A DNA stretch of 64,000 nt from Sporolactobacillus terrae DSM 11697 (GCF_000648615.1 NZ_JFZC01000041.1:113308-177307); one strand, 5' to 3'; numbered from the stretch's first letter, positions 1 to 9,196 are shown. Translations and numbers: made by a program. Notes: generated from the letters alone by a model not told the origin.

Positions 1-1213
1 GATCAGCAGCGGTGCGACTGAAGTCAGTAATTTTTTGCCGTCTGATGACTGTATCACAACGATTCAGGCGTTTCGGGACATGGGTGTTGTGATCGAACGC
101 AGCAGTGATCATGTTCGTGTACACGGAGCACCGAATGGTCTGAAGCCGCCGCGCCATCCGCTGAACATGGGCAATTCCGGGACAACAACCCGGCTTCTGC
201 TCGGATTACTGAGCGGGCAGCATTTTACGACGGAGCTATTTGGCGACGCATCGCTAAGCAGGCGGCCAATGCGACGGGTCACTGAGCCGCTTTCCCAAGC
301 CGGTGCACGTTTTAAAGTCGGCGAAAAAGGGACGCTGCCCATTACCGTTTTTGGGCAGCAAAATCTCAAAACGCTCAACTACCGTTTACCGGTCGCCAGC
401 GCTCAAGTGAAAAGCGCCCTGATTTTGGCCGCATTGCAGACGCGCGGTGAATCGACCATCATTGAGAAACTGCAAACCCGCGATCATACGGAACGGATGC
501 TCAAGGCTTTTGGCGGTGAGATTTATCAGGACGGACGGACAATTCAAGTGATGGGGAAACCGCAACTGATCGGGCAAAATGTTACGGTACCGGGTGATTT
601 GTCTTCGGCTGCTTTCTTTCTTACTGCGGCGGCACTGCTCCCGGGCAGCGAGGTGACGTTGAAAAATGTTGGACTTAATCCAACGCGTACCGGTTTCCTG
701 GATGTATTAAATCGAATGGGTGCTTCCGTCGACGTGCTTAACGAAAAGGAACAGGTGGAGCCGTCCGGTGATCTGCGGGTGCGCCATTCCCATTTAAAAG
801 CAATTCATCTGTCACAGGAAGATATTCCAAGCGTTATTGATGAACTGCCTTTGGTTGCTCTGCTGGCCACTCAGGCGAAAGGAACAACACTCATTACCGG
901 TGCGGAAGAGCTACGCGTCAAAGAAACGGATCGTATTGCAGTTGTTGCCGAAGAACTGACGAAGCTCGGCGCTCGCATCGAAGAACTGCCTGATGGTTTG
1001 ATCATTCATGGACAGACCGCATTGAACCCCCAGATGAGTGATCGGGCCGATACACATGGCGATCACCGAATCGGGATGATGCTGGCGGTTGCGGCGCTGC
1101 TCTGCGACCGTTCGCTTTATTTGGAAAACGAGGCGGCCATTAATATTTCTTATCCCGGCTTTTTTGACGATCTTAAGCAGCTGCTCTGCGAAGAGGGGAC
1201 TGAGGAGCGATGA
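1..1213 (+). CDS. aroA: 3-phosphoshikimate 1-carboxyvinyltransferase (EPSP synthase), 5' truncated by window edge
   Basis: This enzyme joins shikimate-3-phosphate and phosphoenolpyruvate to make EPSP, the sixth step of the shikimate pathway. The reading frame is open from base 2 with no upstream start, and the first visible residues (ISSGATEVSNFLPSDDC) align with the normal N-terminal region of the family, so about 30-40 residues lie outside the window. Visible family motifs are GNSGTTTRLL, PGDLSSAAFF, RVKETDR and DHRIGMMLAV. The stop overlaps the tyrA start (ATGA), which indicates translational coupling in an aroA-tyrA-aroK operon. The family is recognised with high certainty; only the 5' end is missing. 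Confidence 0.97.
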   Translation, partial: ISSGATEVSNFLPSDDCITTIQAFRDMGVVIERSSDHVRVHGAPNGLKPPRHPLNMGNSGTTTRLLLGLLSGQHFTTELFGDASLSRRPMRRVTEPLSQAGARFKVGEKGTLPITVFGQQNLKTLNYRLPVASAQVKSALILAALQTRGESTIIEKLQTRDHTERMLKAFGGEIYQDGRTIQVMGKPQLIGQNVTVPGDLSSAAFFLTAAALLPGSEVTLKNVGLNPTRTGFLDVLNRMGASVDVLNEKEQVEPSGDLRVRHSHLKAIHLSQEDIPSVIDELPLVALLATQAKGTTLITGAEELRVKETDRIAVVAEELTKLGARIEELPDGLIIHGQTALNPQMSDRADTHGDHRIGMMLAVAALLCDRSLYLENEAAINISYPGFFDDLKQLLCEEGTEER

Positions 1214-2322
1214 AAACGATTTTAATCGATGGCTTGGGACTTATCGGCGGATCGATTGCGCTGGCGATTCGCAAGAAATGGCCGGATGAGCGGATTGTTG
1301 CTGTCGATGTCAGCCCCGATGTGCTTGAGCACGCAAAACGGTCCGGAATCATTGATGAGGGTTCGCTGCAGCTTAACGAAGTTGCCGCCAACGCCGATGT
1401 GATCGTGCTGTCTGCACCGGTCGGGATTATTATTGACCATATCAAAACGCTTGCAGAACTGAGCCTGAAACCTGAAGTCATTGTGACCGACGTCGGCAGT
1501 ACGAAGCAAGCGATCATGCAGCACGCACAGAAACTTACGGAAAAAAAGGTTATTTTTATCGGCGGGCATCCGATGGCCGGCTGGCACAAGACGACGATAC
1601 GTGCTGCCCGTGCAGATTTGTTTCAGAGTGCCTATTATTTTCTGATCAACGATACGCTGATTGATGAGCGGCATCAAGCGGCTGCCCGTGCGCTGCAAGA
1701 GCTGCTGTCCGAATTGTCCGTCAAATGGCTGACGGTTTCCGCCAGCCGGCATGATCGGATCGTGGCACAGATCAGTCACCTCCCGCATATCTTGGCTTCC
1801 GGATTGGTGAACATGTCCCAGAATGAATTTCGAAATTCGCCGCTTTCGTTGAAATTGGCTGCAGGAGGATTCAAGAGCATTACACGGATCGCTTCGTCTG
1901 ATCCAACGATGTGGACAGACATTCTGCTCAGCAATCGCGAAACGCTTATTGATAAAATTGATCGGTTTAGCCAGTGTTTGGATGAGGTTAGACAAGCACT
2001 AGCGGCTTCCGACCGTGAATCGATCCGGACGTTTTTTAAAGAAGCGAAAGTCACGCGCGACAATCTTAATGCACAGACCGGCGCGCATGCACCGAACTTT
2101 TACGACTTATTTCTTAATCTCCCGGATTGCATTGGTTCGCTAGCCCGCGTAACGCGGATTTTAGAGAACGCAAAGATCAATTTAGTAAATATTCATATTC
2201 TGGAAATCCGTGAAGACGTGGCCGGGGTGCTGCAGTTGTCATTTTCCAATCAGGAAGACCGGTTGCAGGCAAAATGTGAACTGGACCGGCACGGATTACC
2301 AACCATCCGAGGTGACCAATAA
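1210..2322 (+). CDS. tyrA: Prephenate dehydrogenase with C-terminal ACT domain
   Basis: TyrA oxidatively decarboxylates prephenate to 4-hydroxyphenylpyruvate for tyrosine synthesis. The 370-residue protein starts with a Rossmann nucleotide-binding motif (GLGLIGGSIALAI, residues 8-20), has the GGHPMAG motif near residue 120, and ends with an ACT-type regulatory domain from about residue 298 (FYDLFLNLPDCIGSLARV), where tyrosine feedback inhibition is expected from the family. It overlaps aroA by 4 bp and its TAA stop shares one base with the aroK ATG, so the three genes are almost certainly one transcript. Confidence 0.96.
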   Translation: MKTILIDGLGLIGGSIALAIRKKWPDERIVAVDVSPDVLEHAKRSGIIDEGSLQLNEVAANADVIVLSAPVGIIIDHIKTLAELSLKPEVIVTDVGSTKQAIMQHAQKLTEKKVIFIGGHPMAGWHKTTIRAARADLFQSAYYFLINDTLIDERHQAAARALQELLSELSVKWLTVSASRHDRIVAQISHLPHILASGLVNMSQNEFRNSPLSLKLAAGGFKSITRIASSDPTMWTDILLSNRETLIDKIDRFSQCLDEVRQALAASDRESIRTFFKEAKVTRDNLNAQTGAHAPNFYDLFLNLPDCIGSLARVTRILENAKINLVNIHILEIREDVAGVLQLSFSNQEDRLQAKCELDRHGLPTIRGDQ

Positions 2323-2843
2323 TGGCGCAATGCATTTTAATCGGCTTCATGGGCAGCGGCAAAACGACGGTCGGTCGTCTCATGGCGGAGACGACCCATA
2401 CGCCGCATTTGGATTTGGATGAGCTGATTGTTGCTCAATCCGGCCAGTCGATCAATCAAATTTTTGCCGCGCATGGCGAAGCATACTTTCGCGATCTTGA
2501 ATCGCAAGTGCTGCGCTCGGCAATGCAGGCTGAGGGCATCCTATCGACAGGTGGAGGCACACCGGTTCGTGAAGAAAACAGGAAGATTTTGGTGCAATCA
2601 GGTATTCCGGTTATTTTCCTGAAAGCCTCACCGGAAGTCATTCGCGCTCGGCTGAAAGAAGTATCGGACCGGCCGTTGCTGCGTAAACTGTCTGCTCAGC
2701 AGTTCGTACACTTGCATGAGGAGCGCGAGGCGTATTATGCGCAGGCAGCAGATTTGACGGTCATTACGGATCATCGGAAGCCTGCAGGCATTGTCCGTGA
2801 AATCTTATCACGTGCAGAATTATTAGAGTCCAAGAGAAAATAG
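2322..2843 (+). CDS. aroK: Shikimate kinase
   Basis: Shikimate kinase phosphorylates shikimate at the 3-OH, providing the substrate of AroA. The 173-residue protein carries a Walker A motif (GFMGSGKTTVG, residues 5-15), the shikimate-contacting FRDLE segment near residue 57, the GGG loop (STGGGTPV) and the lid region with RPLLRK. Length is normal. It is the last gene of the aro operon, followed by a strong hairpin at 2877-2920. Confidence 0.96.
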   Translation: MAQCILIGFMGSGKTTVGRLMAETTHTPHLDLDELIVAQSGQSINQIFAAHGEAYFRDLESQVLRSAMQAEGILSTGGGTPVREENRKILVQSGIPVIFLKASPEVIRARLKEVSDRPLLRKLSAQQFVHLHEEREAYYAQAADLTVITDHRKPAGIVREILSRAELLESKRK

Positions 2844-2876
2844 GCCTGCACAAACAGACCGGGATACATTCAAAAT

Positions 2877-2920
2877 GAACCAAAGCTGAGGCGAAGGCAT
2901 GTGCGCTTCAGCTTTGGTTC
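2877..2920. terminator. Bidirectional terminator between aroK and hemY
   Basis: A 17-bp stem (GAACCAAAGCTGAGGCG with CGCTTCAGCTTTGGTTC, one G-T wobble) encloses a 10-base loop between two convergent genes. T-runs are poor on both sides, so it may act partly as an mRNA 3'-end barrier. Confidence 0.75.
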
Positions 2921-2942
2921 GACGTCTGACGCTTTAAGTCGA

Positions 2943-4325
2943 TTAGCTGCGTGTATGCTCAAGAATGCTGAGATAATGAACCACTTGTTCAGCAGTCTGT
3001 CGGGCATTTTCTGTACAATCCGGAAGCCCGACTCCGTGAAGCATGGCCCCACAAGCGAAGACGCCGTCAATTTTGCTAAGTGCGTTTTCAAACGCGTGAA
3101 CGCGCTGTTGGTGATTGACGGTATATTGCGGCATGTTGTCGATTTGCCGCGTGACGATCGAGAACAGCGGTGTGCCGATTCGACTGATCATTCGCAAATC
3201 AGCAAGGGCTGCTTGCGCAATGGCCGCATCGCTTTGCTGAACGATTGCTTGATCCTCAGGTGTGCCGACATAGGTACGTACGAACGCATAACCGTCTGGT
3301 GCCAAATGCGGCCATTTTCGATCCATAAAGCTGCAGGCCGTGATGTGCAGCTGCTCTTTTCGCGAAACCACATAGCCCGTGATACCCAATGCTTCAACTT
3401 CTTCTTTTTTAAAAGCAAAGGCAACGGTTGCGGTTGAGGAACGTTTATCATTAGAAAGTGCCCATGCTTCCGGAAAATGAAGCAGTGGGCCAAATTGTTT
3501 TGGAGAAGCAGCTAAAAGGATTGCATCGGCATTCAAAACGCTACCGTCTTCGAGCGTCACACAGCCAGCATTAATTTGCGAAACCGTTGTGTTCCGCCTG
3601 ACCTCGTCGGCATAGTCCGCAAGTTTTTCGGTCAGCGTGCTTAGTCCGCCTGACAGTGAGACAAAGGCACCGGTCTTGTTCGTGATCGCCTCTTTCGGTT
3701 TGGGTGGGCGTAGCGTTTTCATACCCAGAATCAGGCTGCGATGTTTTTTCTCAATGGAAACAAACTGCGGCAGGGTTTCCTCCAGACTCATATCAGAAAG
3801 ATCGCCGTTATAGATACCGGAAAGAAGCGGTTCAATCATGTTGGCGACCAGTTCTTTTCCAAGGCGCCTTTCAAAGAATGTGCGGACGGACAGGTCTCGG
3901 TCTTGGTAGACATGCGGAATCAGCAAGTCCATTGCCGCACGCAATTTGCCCCACGGACTGACAAGTCCGGTTGTCACCATTGGCAGCAGCTTTGTCGGCA
4001 CACCCATGACGGCCCCTTTTGGCATTTTCCTCAGACGGCGATTCACATAAATCGAATAGCCGCCGAGTTTGGAATGAACAAGCTGATCGCCGAGGCCAAT
4101 CGCTTTGATGAGATCGGTCAACCCCTTCCTACGGGCCATATACCCTTCAGGACCGCATTCAATGGTGAAGCCGTCTTTATAAATCGTTTTGATTTTTCCG
4201 CCGATTCGATCGGCTGCTTCCAGTACCGTCACATGGACATTCGGTTTGTGACGTTTTATGTAAAAGGCTGCCGCGAGTCCTGAAATACCGGCACCGACAA
4301 TGATTATTCGCTGTTTGGCTGTCAT
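2943..4325 (-). CDS. hemY: Protoporphyrinogen/coproporphyrinogen III oxidase (HemY/CgoX type)
   Basis: This FAD enzyme oxidises the porphyrinogen ring late in heme synthesis; Firmicute members mainly act on coproporphyrinogen III. The N-terminus has the dinucleotide-binding motif (VGAGISGLAAAF) and the family segments GGKIKT, ECGPEGY and SLSGGLSTLTEKLADY, with a C-terminal FAD motif (VFACGAMLHGVGLPDC). The frame is open further upstream, but the ATG at 4325 is chosen because GGGGGAT precedes it and family homology begins there (MTAKQRIIIVGAG), giving 460 residues. It stands alone, convergent with the aro operon and divergent from the next kinase gene. Confidence 0.93.
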   Translation of the reverse strand: MTAKQRIIIVGAGISGLAAAFYIKRHKPNVHVTVLEAADRIGGKIKTIYKDGFTIECGPEGYMARRKGLTDLIKAIGLGDQLVHSKLGGYSIYVNRRLRKMPKGAVMGVPTKLLPMVTTGLVSPWGKLRAAMDLLIPHVYQDRDLSVRTFFERRLGKELVANMIEPLLSGIYNGDLSDMSLEETLPQFVSIEKKHRSLILGMKTLRPPKPKEAITNKTGAFVSLSGGLSTLTEKLADYADEVRRNTTVSQINAGCVTLEDGSVLNADAILLAASPKQFGPLLHFPEAWALSNDKRSSTATVAFAFKKEEVEALGITGYVVSRKEQLHITACSFMDRKWPHLAPDGYAFVRTYVGTPEDQAIVQQSDAAIAQAALADLRMISRIGTPLFSIVTRQIDNMPQYTVNHQQRVHAFENALSKIDGVFACGAMLHGVGLPDCTENARQTAEQVVHYLSILEHTRS

Positions 4326-4446
4326 ACTGATCCCCCGCTTACGCATCATGCATTCGATCTCTATTTTAACACGATTCATGAGAAGAACCGTACCAAAAGC
4401 ATTGATAGGATCCCCAATAGTTGTCCGCTGAAGCATCAAAAAAGTT

Positions 4447-4585
4447 TATAATGAGAAGGATTTGTTGAACGGGGAGAAGCGACCGATCCTGAAATCAATA
4501 CGAGCACATAAGCGCTCGGGCGCAGGCGGGTGTCTGAAGGCCCAAGGGCGATGGATCAGCTTCATAAAAGGTAAGGGGAATGGCG
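4447..4585 (+). promoter_or_regulatory. Promoter and structured 5' leader of the small kinase gene
   Basis: A TATAAT box lies at 4447-4452, implying an untranslated leader of about 125 nt before the start at 4586. The leader can fold into a small multi-branched structure: GATCC near 4486 with GGATC near 4555 closes it, and inside are a hairpin CGAGC/GCTCG (about 4500-4518) and GGGC/GCCC pairings. I do not recognise it as a known riboswitch class. Confidence 0.35.
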
Positions 4586-5083
4586 ATGAAAAAACTAATT
4601 ATGATTAACGGAACCATGGGAGTTGGAAAAAGCACCGTCTCCGAGCAGCTGAGCAAACAGCTGAAGCCAAGCGTCTACTTGGATGGAGATTGGTGCTGGA
4701 AGATGAATCCATGGGTGTTCAGTGAAGAGAACAAACGGATGGTGCTCAGTAATATTACCTATCTGTTGAATGCGTATATCGCCAATTCCTGCTTCGACTA
4801 CATTATTTTTTGCTGGGTCATGCATCAAGACCAGATCATTGAAGAAATTTTGAAACGCCTCCAGGGTGACTATGAGCTGCATAAAATGACACTGATGTGC
4901 AGGAAAGAGGTGCTGCGTGCGCATATCCTGCACGATGTGAAAAAAGGAATCCGTTCGATCAGCTCCGTTGAAGCAAGCATTGAGCGACTGCCGCTCTATG
5001 AAAAAATGAGCACAGTTAAAATTGATGTCAGTGAAATCAGTGCTGCGGAAGCGGCGATGCAGATTGTGCAGCGGGTTAAGTGA
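4586..5083 (+). CDS. P-loop small-molecule kinase-like protein (AAA family), unknown substrate
   Basis: The 165-residue protein begins with a Walker A motif (NGTMGVGKST) followed by a segment typical of nucleoside/gluconate-kinase-like P-loop phosphotransferases (VYLDGDWCW). No lid or substrate motif that would fix the substrate is recognised. The second ATG (4586) is preferred over 4580 because AAGGGG at 4573-4578 is then correctly spaced (7 nt). It is a single-gene unit with its own promoter and a long leader. Proteins of this kind are often annotated as AAA family ATPase or shikimate kinase-like; the function is unknown. Confidence 0.75.
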   Translation: MKKLIMINGTMGVGKSTVSEQLSKQLKPSVYLDGDWCWKMNPWVFSEENKRMVLSNITYLLNAYIANSCFDYIIFCWVMHQDQIIEEILKRLQGDYELHKMTLMCRKEVLRAHILHDVKKGIRSISSVEASIERLPLYEKMSTVKIDVSEISAAEAAMQIVQRVK

Positions 5084-5153
5084 CTGCGCCTTTGTCGATT
5101 ACGCACCGATCGCGCCGATTTTTCGCTAAATAAACATTTGTTTAATACCGGTA

Positions 5154-5963
5154 TTATCCGAGTGCGACATCCAGCATCATCATGACGGAAAAACCGACCA
5201 TGGTTGCTGCCGTTGCCAGATCGGTCGATCCTTCGCGTTGTGATTCGGGAATCAATTCTTCGATAACAACGAAAATCATGGCGCCGGCAGCAAAGGACAG
5301 GGCATAGGGCAGAATCGGCGTGACAAGAATGACGAGATAGGCACCGATGACCGCAAAGATCGGTTCGACAATTGCCGACATTTGTCCATACCAGAAGCTC
5401 TTTGTCCGGGAGAAGCCTTCACCGCGCAACGGGATAGAAACAGCAGCGCCTTCAGGAAAATTCTGAATGCCGATCCCGAAAGCGAGAACCATGGCGGCGA
5501 TAAGCAATTCGTGTTGGCCGGCAACAACCGCACCAAAGGCAACACCAACCGCCGCACCTTCCGGAATATTGTGAATGGTAATCGATAACACGAGCAGAAA
5601 GGTTTTGCGCAGGTGTGTTTTTGGGCCTTCTTTATCGGTAACCGGCATACCAAGGTGCAGATGTGGTGTGACCCGGTCAACGAGGCGCAAGAAGGCACCT
5701 CCGAGCAGAAAGCCAACTAAAGCAGGAACAAAGGAGAGCTTGCCTAAGTGGGCACTCATCTCAATCGCCGGTGCAATCAGCGACCAGAAGCTGGCCGCAA
5801 TCATGACGCCGGCTGCGAAGCCGAGCATCACATTCGCCATTTTTTTATCAAGATTTTTAAAGAAGAACACGAGCGCCGCACCTGCAGCGGTACAGCCCCA
5901 GGTAAACAATCCGGCCAACAGGGCGAGAAAAACGGGGTTCAATGTGGACAGTGTGCCAAGCAA
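5154..5963 (-). CDS. ZIP family divalent metal transporter (ZupT-like)
   Basis: ZIP proteins import zinc or other divalent metals down their gradient across the cytoplasmic membrane. The 269-residue protein has about eight hydrophobic segments and the paired metal-site motifs HNIPEGAAVG (helix 4) and QNFPEGAAVS (helix 5). A variable loop after helix 3 contains HLHLG, which fits metal capture. The start is a TTG at 5963 preceded by AAGGTGG about 8-9 nt away. It is not clustered with other metal genes; the ion cannot be told from sequence. Confidence 0.9.
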   Translation of the reverse strand: MLGTLSTLNPVFLALLAGLFTWGCTAAGAALVFFFKNLDKKMANVMLGFAAGVMIAASFWSLIAPAIEMSAHLGKLSFVPALVGFLLGGAFLRLVDRVTPHLHLGMPVTDKEGPKTHLRKTFLLVLSITIHNIPEGAAVGVAFGAVVAGQHELLIAAMVLAFGIGIQNFPEGAAVSIPLRGEGFSRTKSFWYGQMSAIVEPIFAVIGAYLVILVTPILPYALSFAAGAMIFVVIEELIPESQREGSTDLATAATMVGFSVMMMLDVALG

Positions 5964-6149
5964 CAGGCAAAACCACCTTTTTCTTATTATTTTATCATAG
6001 AAAGCATGCGCTTATCGAGAAATGAGCCGATCCGATGAATGAAGATTACCGTGATTGATCGCGTCAATTGCTCCTAAATCGTTATTATTTCATTTCTGGT
6101 TCATTTTGATTAACGTTCTTCATTTTTCATCAGGCACAATACATTTGAT

Positions 6150-6245
6150 ACGCTCGGATCGCCCGCGGTCGCGCTCTGTTGATGCGAGCAACCTGAGTGT
6201 CGTTCGTGCACAGCATTGACGGTTCAAAACCGCGTCCTGTGAAAG
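6150..6245. repeat. Degenerate copy of composite dispersed repeat
   Basis: The segment containing GCGCTCTGTTGATGCGAGC and GAGTGTCGTTCGTGCACA resembles parts of the copies at 6520-6665, 43130-43265 and 63715-63790. It appears to be an eroded member of the same family. Confidence 0.5.
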
Positions 6246-6249
6246 TGAA

Positions 6250-6440
6250 TAGACGGAAAAAGTTCTCTTAATTAGAAAATAAAATAAAAAATAGCTTAAT
6301 AGACGGAGAGATTCCGCTTATCAACTTAAAAGACGTGAAAATGGGGAATTTTGCTTTGCATAAACGGAAAACCTCCCCTTATTATCCCCGAAACGCGCTC
6401 CATTCTGCAGATAACCGAAAAAACTCCGCTTATTTTACGA
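6250..6440. repeat. Degenerate ~30-bp repeats of ACGGA...CTCCGCTTAT type
   Basis: Units resembling ACGGAGAGATTCCGCTTAT recur at about 6253, 6303, 6333, 6364, 6392 and 6414 with roughly 30-bp spacing and much divergence. Each unit is partly self-complementary. No coding role is visible. Confidence 0.5.
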
Positions 6441-6519
6441 GATACTTAATGAAGGATCAGAATACTTAATGAAACGGAAGTGAGATGAAATGGAGATCGT
6501 TTTTATTCGCTCACAAATG

Positions 6520-6665
6520 GCCAAGAACCCCCTCATGCTCTGGCGCCTGCGGGATCGCGCGTTGTTGATGCGTGCCAGCAAGACCCCGCAGATTCCTGCC
6601 TGTCTGAGGAGGCTCTTGGACTGCCCGCGGCAAGCGAGCAATCGGAGCGTACACAAAAACCAGGA
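6520..6665. repeat. Composite dispersed repeat, copy b
   Basis: Contains the family core CTCTGGCGCCTGCGGGATCGC, then TTGTTGATGCG, AGACCCCGCAGAT, GAGGAGGCTCTTGGA, and CGCGGCAAGCGAGCAATCGG. The same blocks in the same order occur at 43130-43265, and subsets occur at 36541-36590 (inverted), 53020-53095 and 63715-63790. Confidence 0.7.
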
Positions 6666-6920
6666 TGGTTTGAGGACCAAGTACAGCTTGGTTTGTCTTA
6701 CCAACAATACCCATTAATGTTTTCCAATGTTAACCATGTGAATATATAGCGCAAATATGAAGTTTGATGGCGTTTTTTGTAATCAGATTGTATCGGTGCT
6801 GTCAATAGGATGTTATTGGAATGCAACGTCCGGAGCCTATGATTAATGGTGTTGAAAAAGTTCATAAACACTGAGAAACAAAGAGATACTTTTAGAGCTC
6901 GCAATGGAGGTAGACAACTT

Positions 6921-7997
6921 ATGAAAAAAAGCATCCTTTCCGTAGCACTAATCGGCGGGTTGACAGTTACAGGTCTCGGAACACATCAGGCACAAGCAGC
7001 TTCAGGAGCATCGGTTGTAAATGTAGCTGAACAGGGCGTTGGTTCATCTTATACATGGGGGCAAAATGACTGCTCCGGATTCACGCAACGCGTATTTTCA
7101 AAACTAGGCGTGCAGCTGCCGCATAGCTCGGCCGGCCAAGCGGGTTACGGCACAGCCGTCAGCCGTGGGGGTCTGCAGCCGGGTGATCTTGTCTTCTTCA
7201 ATACGTCAGGCAGCGGCATTTCTCATGTTGGCATCTATGTCGGCAATAATCGGATGATCAGTGCGGAGACGGAGAAAACGGGGGTTCGCGAAACACAAAT
7301 CTTTGGTGGAGGAGCCTCTAGCTATTGGGAGCCGCGTTTTGTGACTGCGCGAAGAGTTGTCGCCGGCCAATCCGTTTCGCAGCAGGCAGCAGAATCAACG
7401 CCCGCATCATCAACGGCGCCGGCGCCATCCGCTTCATCAGCGCCTGCACAATCAAGTTCAGATAAGGCAGCTTCTGCAGCTTCCGATTCAACGACTCACG
7501 TGTCTCAGCCTGCATCGGCTCAGCCAAGTGGTGCGAAGAATCAAACGAGTGATGATCAGAAGAGGACACCGGTCGCACAGCCGTCTTCCTCAGCGCAGCA
7601 GACGACCCAAACAGCCAAGAGCAGTGTTTCTAAAAAAACACCGTCGGCTCCATCCGCATCGGTGCGGCAGCCAAGTGCAAGTGCTTCTTCAGCTTCACAA
7701 GGAACAGTAAAAAATGGCAGTTACATCGTACGCGTCGGCGATACGCTTTGGGAAATCTCAAATCAAAACGGCATCTCCGTACAAAAGCTGCAACGTTTGA
7801 ACGACCTATCCGACACGATGATCCATCCGGGACAGAAGCTCAACCTGCAGGATCCGCAGCAAACCTATACCGTTAAATCCGGTGATTCGCTTTGGGCCAT
7901 TGCCGATAAGCATGACACAACCGTCAAACAGTTAATGACGGCAAATCATCTGGATTCGGATCTGATCTATCCGGAAGATCACCTGACGATCAAATAA
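6921..7997 (+). CDS. Secreted NlpC/P60 peptidoglycan endopeptidase with two C-terminal LysM domains
   Basis: The protein should cleave D-gamma-glutamyl-diaminopimelate bonds in cell-wall stem peptides. Residues 1-26 form a signal peptide ending THQAQA-A. The NlpC/P60 domain follows at once, with catalytic Cys51 (NDCSGF) and His102 (ISHVGIYVG). A long Ser/Ala/Pro/Gln-rich linker spans about 160-265, then two LysM repeats (about 266-310 and 313-358; GDTLWEIS and GDSLWAIA). Bacillus LytE/LytF/CwlS have LysM first, so here the order is reversed. The ATG at 6921 is chosen because GGAGG precedes it and the signal peptide starts there. A terminator follows at 8050. Confidence 0.94.
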   Translation: MKKSILSVALIGGLTVTGLGTHQAQAASGASVVNVAEQGVGSSYTWGQNDCSGFTQRVFSKLGVQLPHSSAGQAGYGTAVSRGGLQPGDLVFFNTSGSGISHVGIYVGNNRMISAETEKTGVRETQIFGGGASSYWEPRFVTARRVVAGQSVSQQAAESTPASSTAPAPSASSAPAQSSSDKAASAASDSTTHVSQPASAQPSGAKNQTSDDQKRTPVAQPSSSAQQTTQTAKSSVSKKTPSAPSASVRQPSASASSASQGTVKNGSYIVRVGDTLWEISNQNGISVQKLQRLNDLSDTMIHPGQKLNLQDPQQTYTVKSGDSLWAIADKHDTTVKQLMTANHLDSDLIYPEDHLTIK

Positions 7998-8381
7998 GGA
8001 AAGCATTGGTGATATAGCCATCCTCCGAACAGAACAGGATTGAGGATTAAAGACCGGGCATTTTTTGCCCGGTCTTTTCATGTTTTCGGACGTTTTGCTG
8101 ATTGACCGAAACAAGCGAAGCCGCTAAATGCTAGGCGAGCGCAACTTTTTTTATTAGATAAGGGGGGCAACCGTTTAAGATGCGCAAAAAGAATTACGAT
8201 AAAAAAGTATTTTTTCATCATTCCCATTGATCCCGCGTGCAGAAAGTAATACGCTAGCTAAAGTATGTCGGTAAACCTTTTTGTCCTTGGGATGAAGAGG
8301 AGTGATCCGGCACGGACAACGTCACTCAACCAGTGATGCTTGAAACGAAGCATCAGATTGATACAAGAAAGGAACATTTTC
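7998..8381. other. 384-bp intergenic region
   Basis: Apart from the terminator at 8050-8078, I see only a promoter-like stretch before the next gene and a 16-codon frame near 8180 that is unlikely to be meaningful. Confidence 0.6.
8050..8081 (+). terminator. Rho-independent terminator after the NlpC/P60 gene
   Basis: AAGACCGGGCA pairs with TGCCCGGTCTT around a T-rich loop and is followed by TTTT. Confidence 0.9.
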
Positions 8382-9095
8382 GTGGTTGCCAATCATGCTG
8401 TACCTGTACGTACCAGAAGACAAAGTGAAAATCTGATTTACTTTGCCCTTTCAATTCTTTTTAATTCTTTAGGCAATGCATTGACCGTTGCGCTTAATCT
8501 TGGCAGTGCGCTGTGGACGGCTTCTGCAGTGAATTTTACTTTTATTACAGGCATTCCGCTTGCTGTCGTACTGTTTGCATTCGGTGTGGCTGTCATTATT
8601 GCCAATGCTGTGATTATCGGCAAACTGGACTGGCACCGCATCATAGGGAACGTCATCTTCATGGTTCCGTTCAGCTATTTAATCGGGATACTCAGTAATT
8701 ACTTGATCTTGTGGGGGATAAACGATCTTCCGTTGATTGTCCGAGTGGTGATGGATTGTTTCGGTGTTTGCCTCATTTCACTTGCCATTTCGATCTATCA
8801 ACGTGTGAATCTCATGCTTCATCCTGTTGATGACTTGATGCAGATCATCCGCTTTAAGTATTTTAAAGGGAGCGCGACAATTGCTCAGCTAGTGACCTTC
8901 ATGCCGCCAATCCTCATCACCGTGATCTGCTGGATCATCGGTCAGCACCTGCTTGCGATAAATATCGGAACAATTTTCGCATTGCTGTTCCAAGGTTCAC
9001 TTGTTGGCGTGTTTGATAAGATTGTTTTTCCTTCATTAAAACATCAGAATCTTGACCACGGCGAAACCAAGAATGACGATCGCGTGCATTCATGA
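8382..9095 (+). CDS. YczE/YitT-like integral membrane protein, function unknown
   Basis: The protein has about five to six transmembrane segments and the general look of the Bacillus YczE/YyaS/YitT-type membrane families (NSLGNALTVALNLGSALWTA near the N-terminus, then a hydrophilic QRVNLMLHPVDDLMQIIR loop). No transport or enzymatic motif is identified. The GTG at 8382 is preferred because AAAGGAA lies 7 nt upstream; the frame also extends to a TTG at 8340 without a ribosome site. It is a single-gene unit closed by a strong terminator at 9127-9160. Confidence 0.75.
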   Translation: MVANHAVPVRTRRQSENLIYFALSILFNSLGNALTVALNLGSALWTASAVNFTFITGIPLAVVLFAFGVAVIIANAVIIGKLDWHRIIGNVIFMVPFSYLIGILSNYLILWGINDLPLIVRVVMDCFGVCLISLAISIYQRVNLMLHPVDDLMQIIRFKYFKGSATIAQLVTFMPPILITVICWIIGQHLLAINIGTIFALLFQGSLVGVFDKIVFPSLKHQNLDHGETKNDDRVHS

Positions 9096-9126
9096 GAAAA
9101 CGCAAACGACCCTGAATCGGAAAAAG

Positions 9127-9160
9127 CTGTTTCACTAGTCAGTAGTGAAACAGTTTTTTT
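9127..9160 (+). terminator. Rho-independent terminator
   Basis: An 11-bp perfect stem CTGTTTCACTA / TAGTGAAACAG with a 5-base loop is followed by seven T residues. Confidence 0.95.
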
Positions 9161-9196
9161 CAGGCTTGAATTTACACTTTAAGTGCAATTAAAAGG

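Larger units (their letters stand above)
5964..6920. other. 957-bp intergenic region, repeat-rich, no convincing gene
   Basis: This gap between the ZIP gene and the NlpC/P60 gene holds dispersed-repeat fragments (6150-6245 and 6520-6665) and a run of degenerate short repeats (6250-6440). Several short open frames here are by-products of the repeats and lack ribosome sites. Confidence 0.7.

Noticed and set aside
6490..6717. Short overlapping frames between 6435 and 6717
   Set aside because: They read through the dispersed repeat on both strands without ribosome sites; similar shadow frames occur at the other repeat copies.
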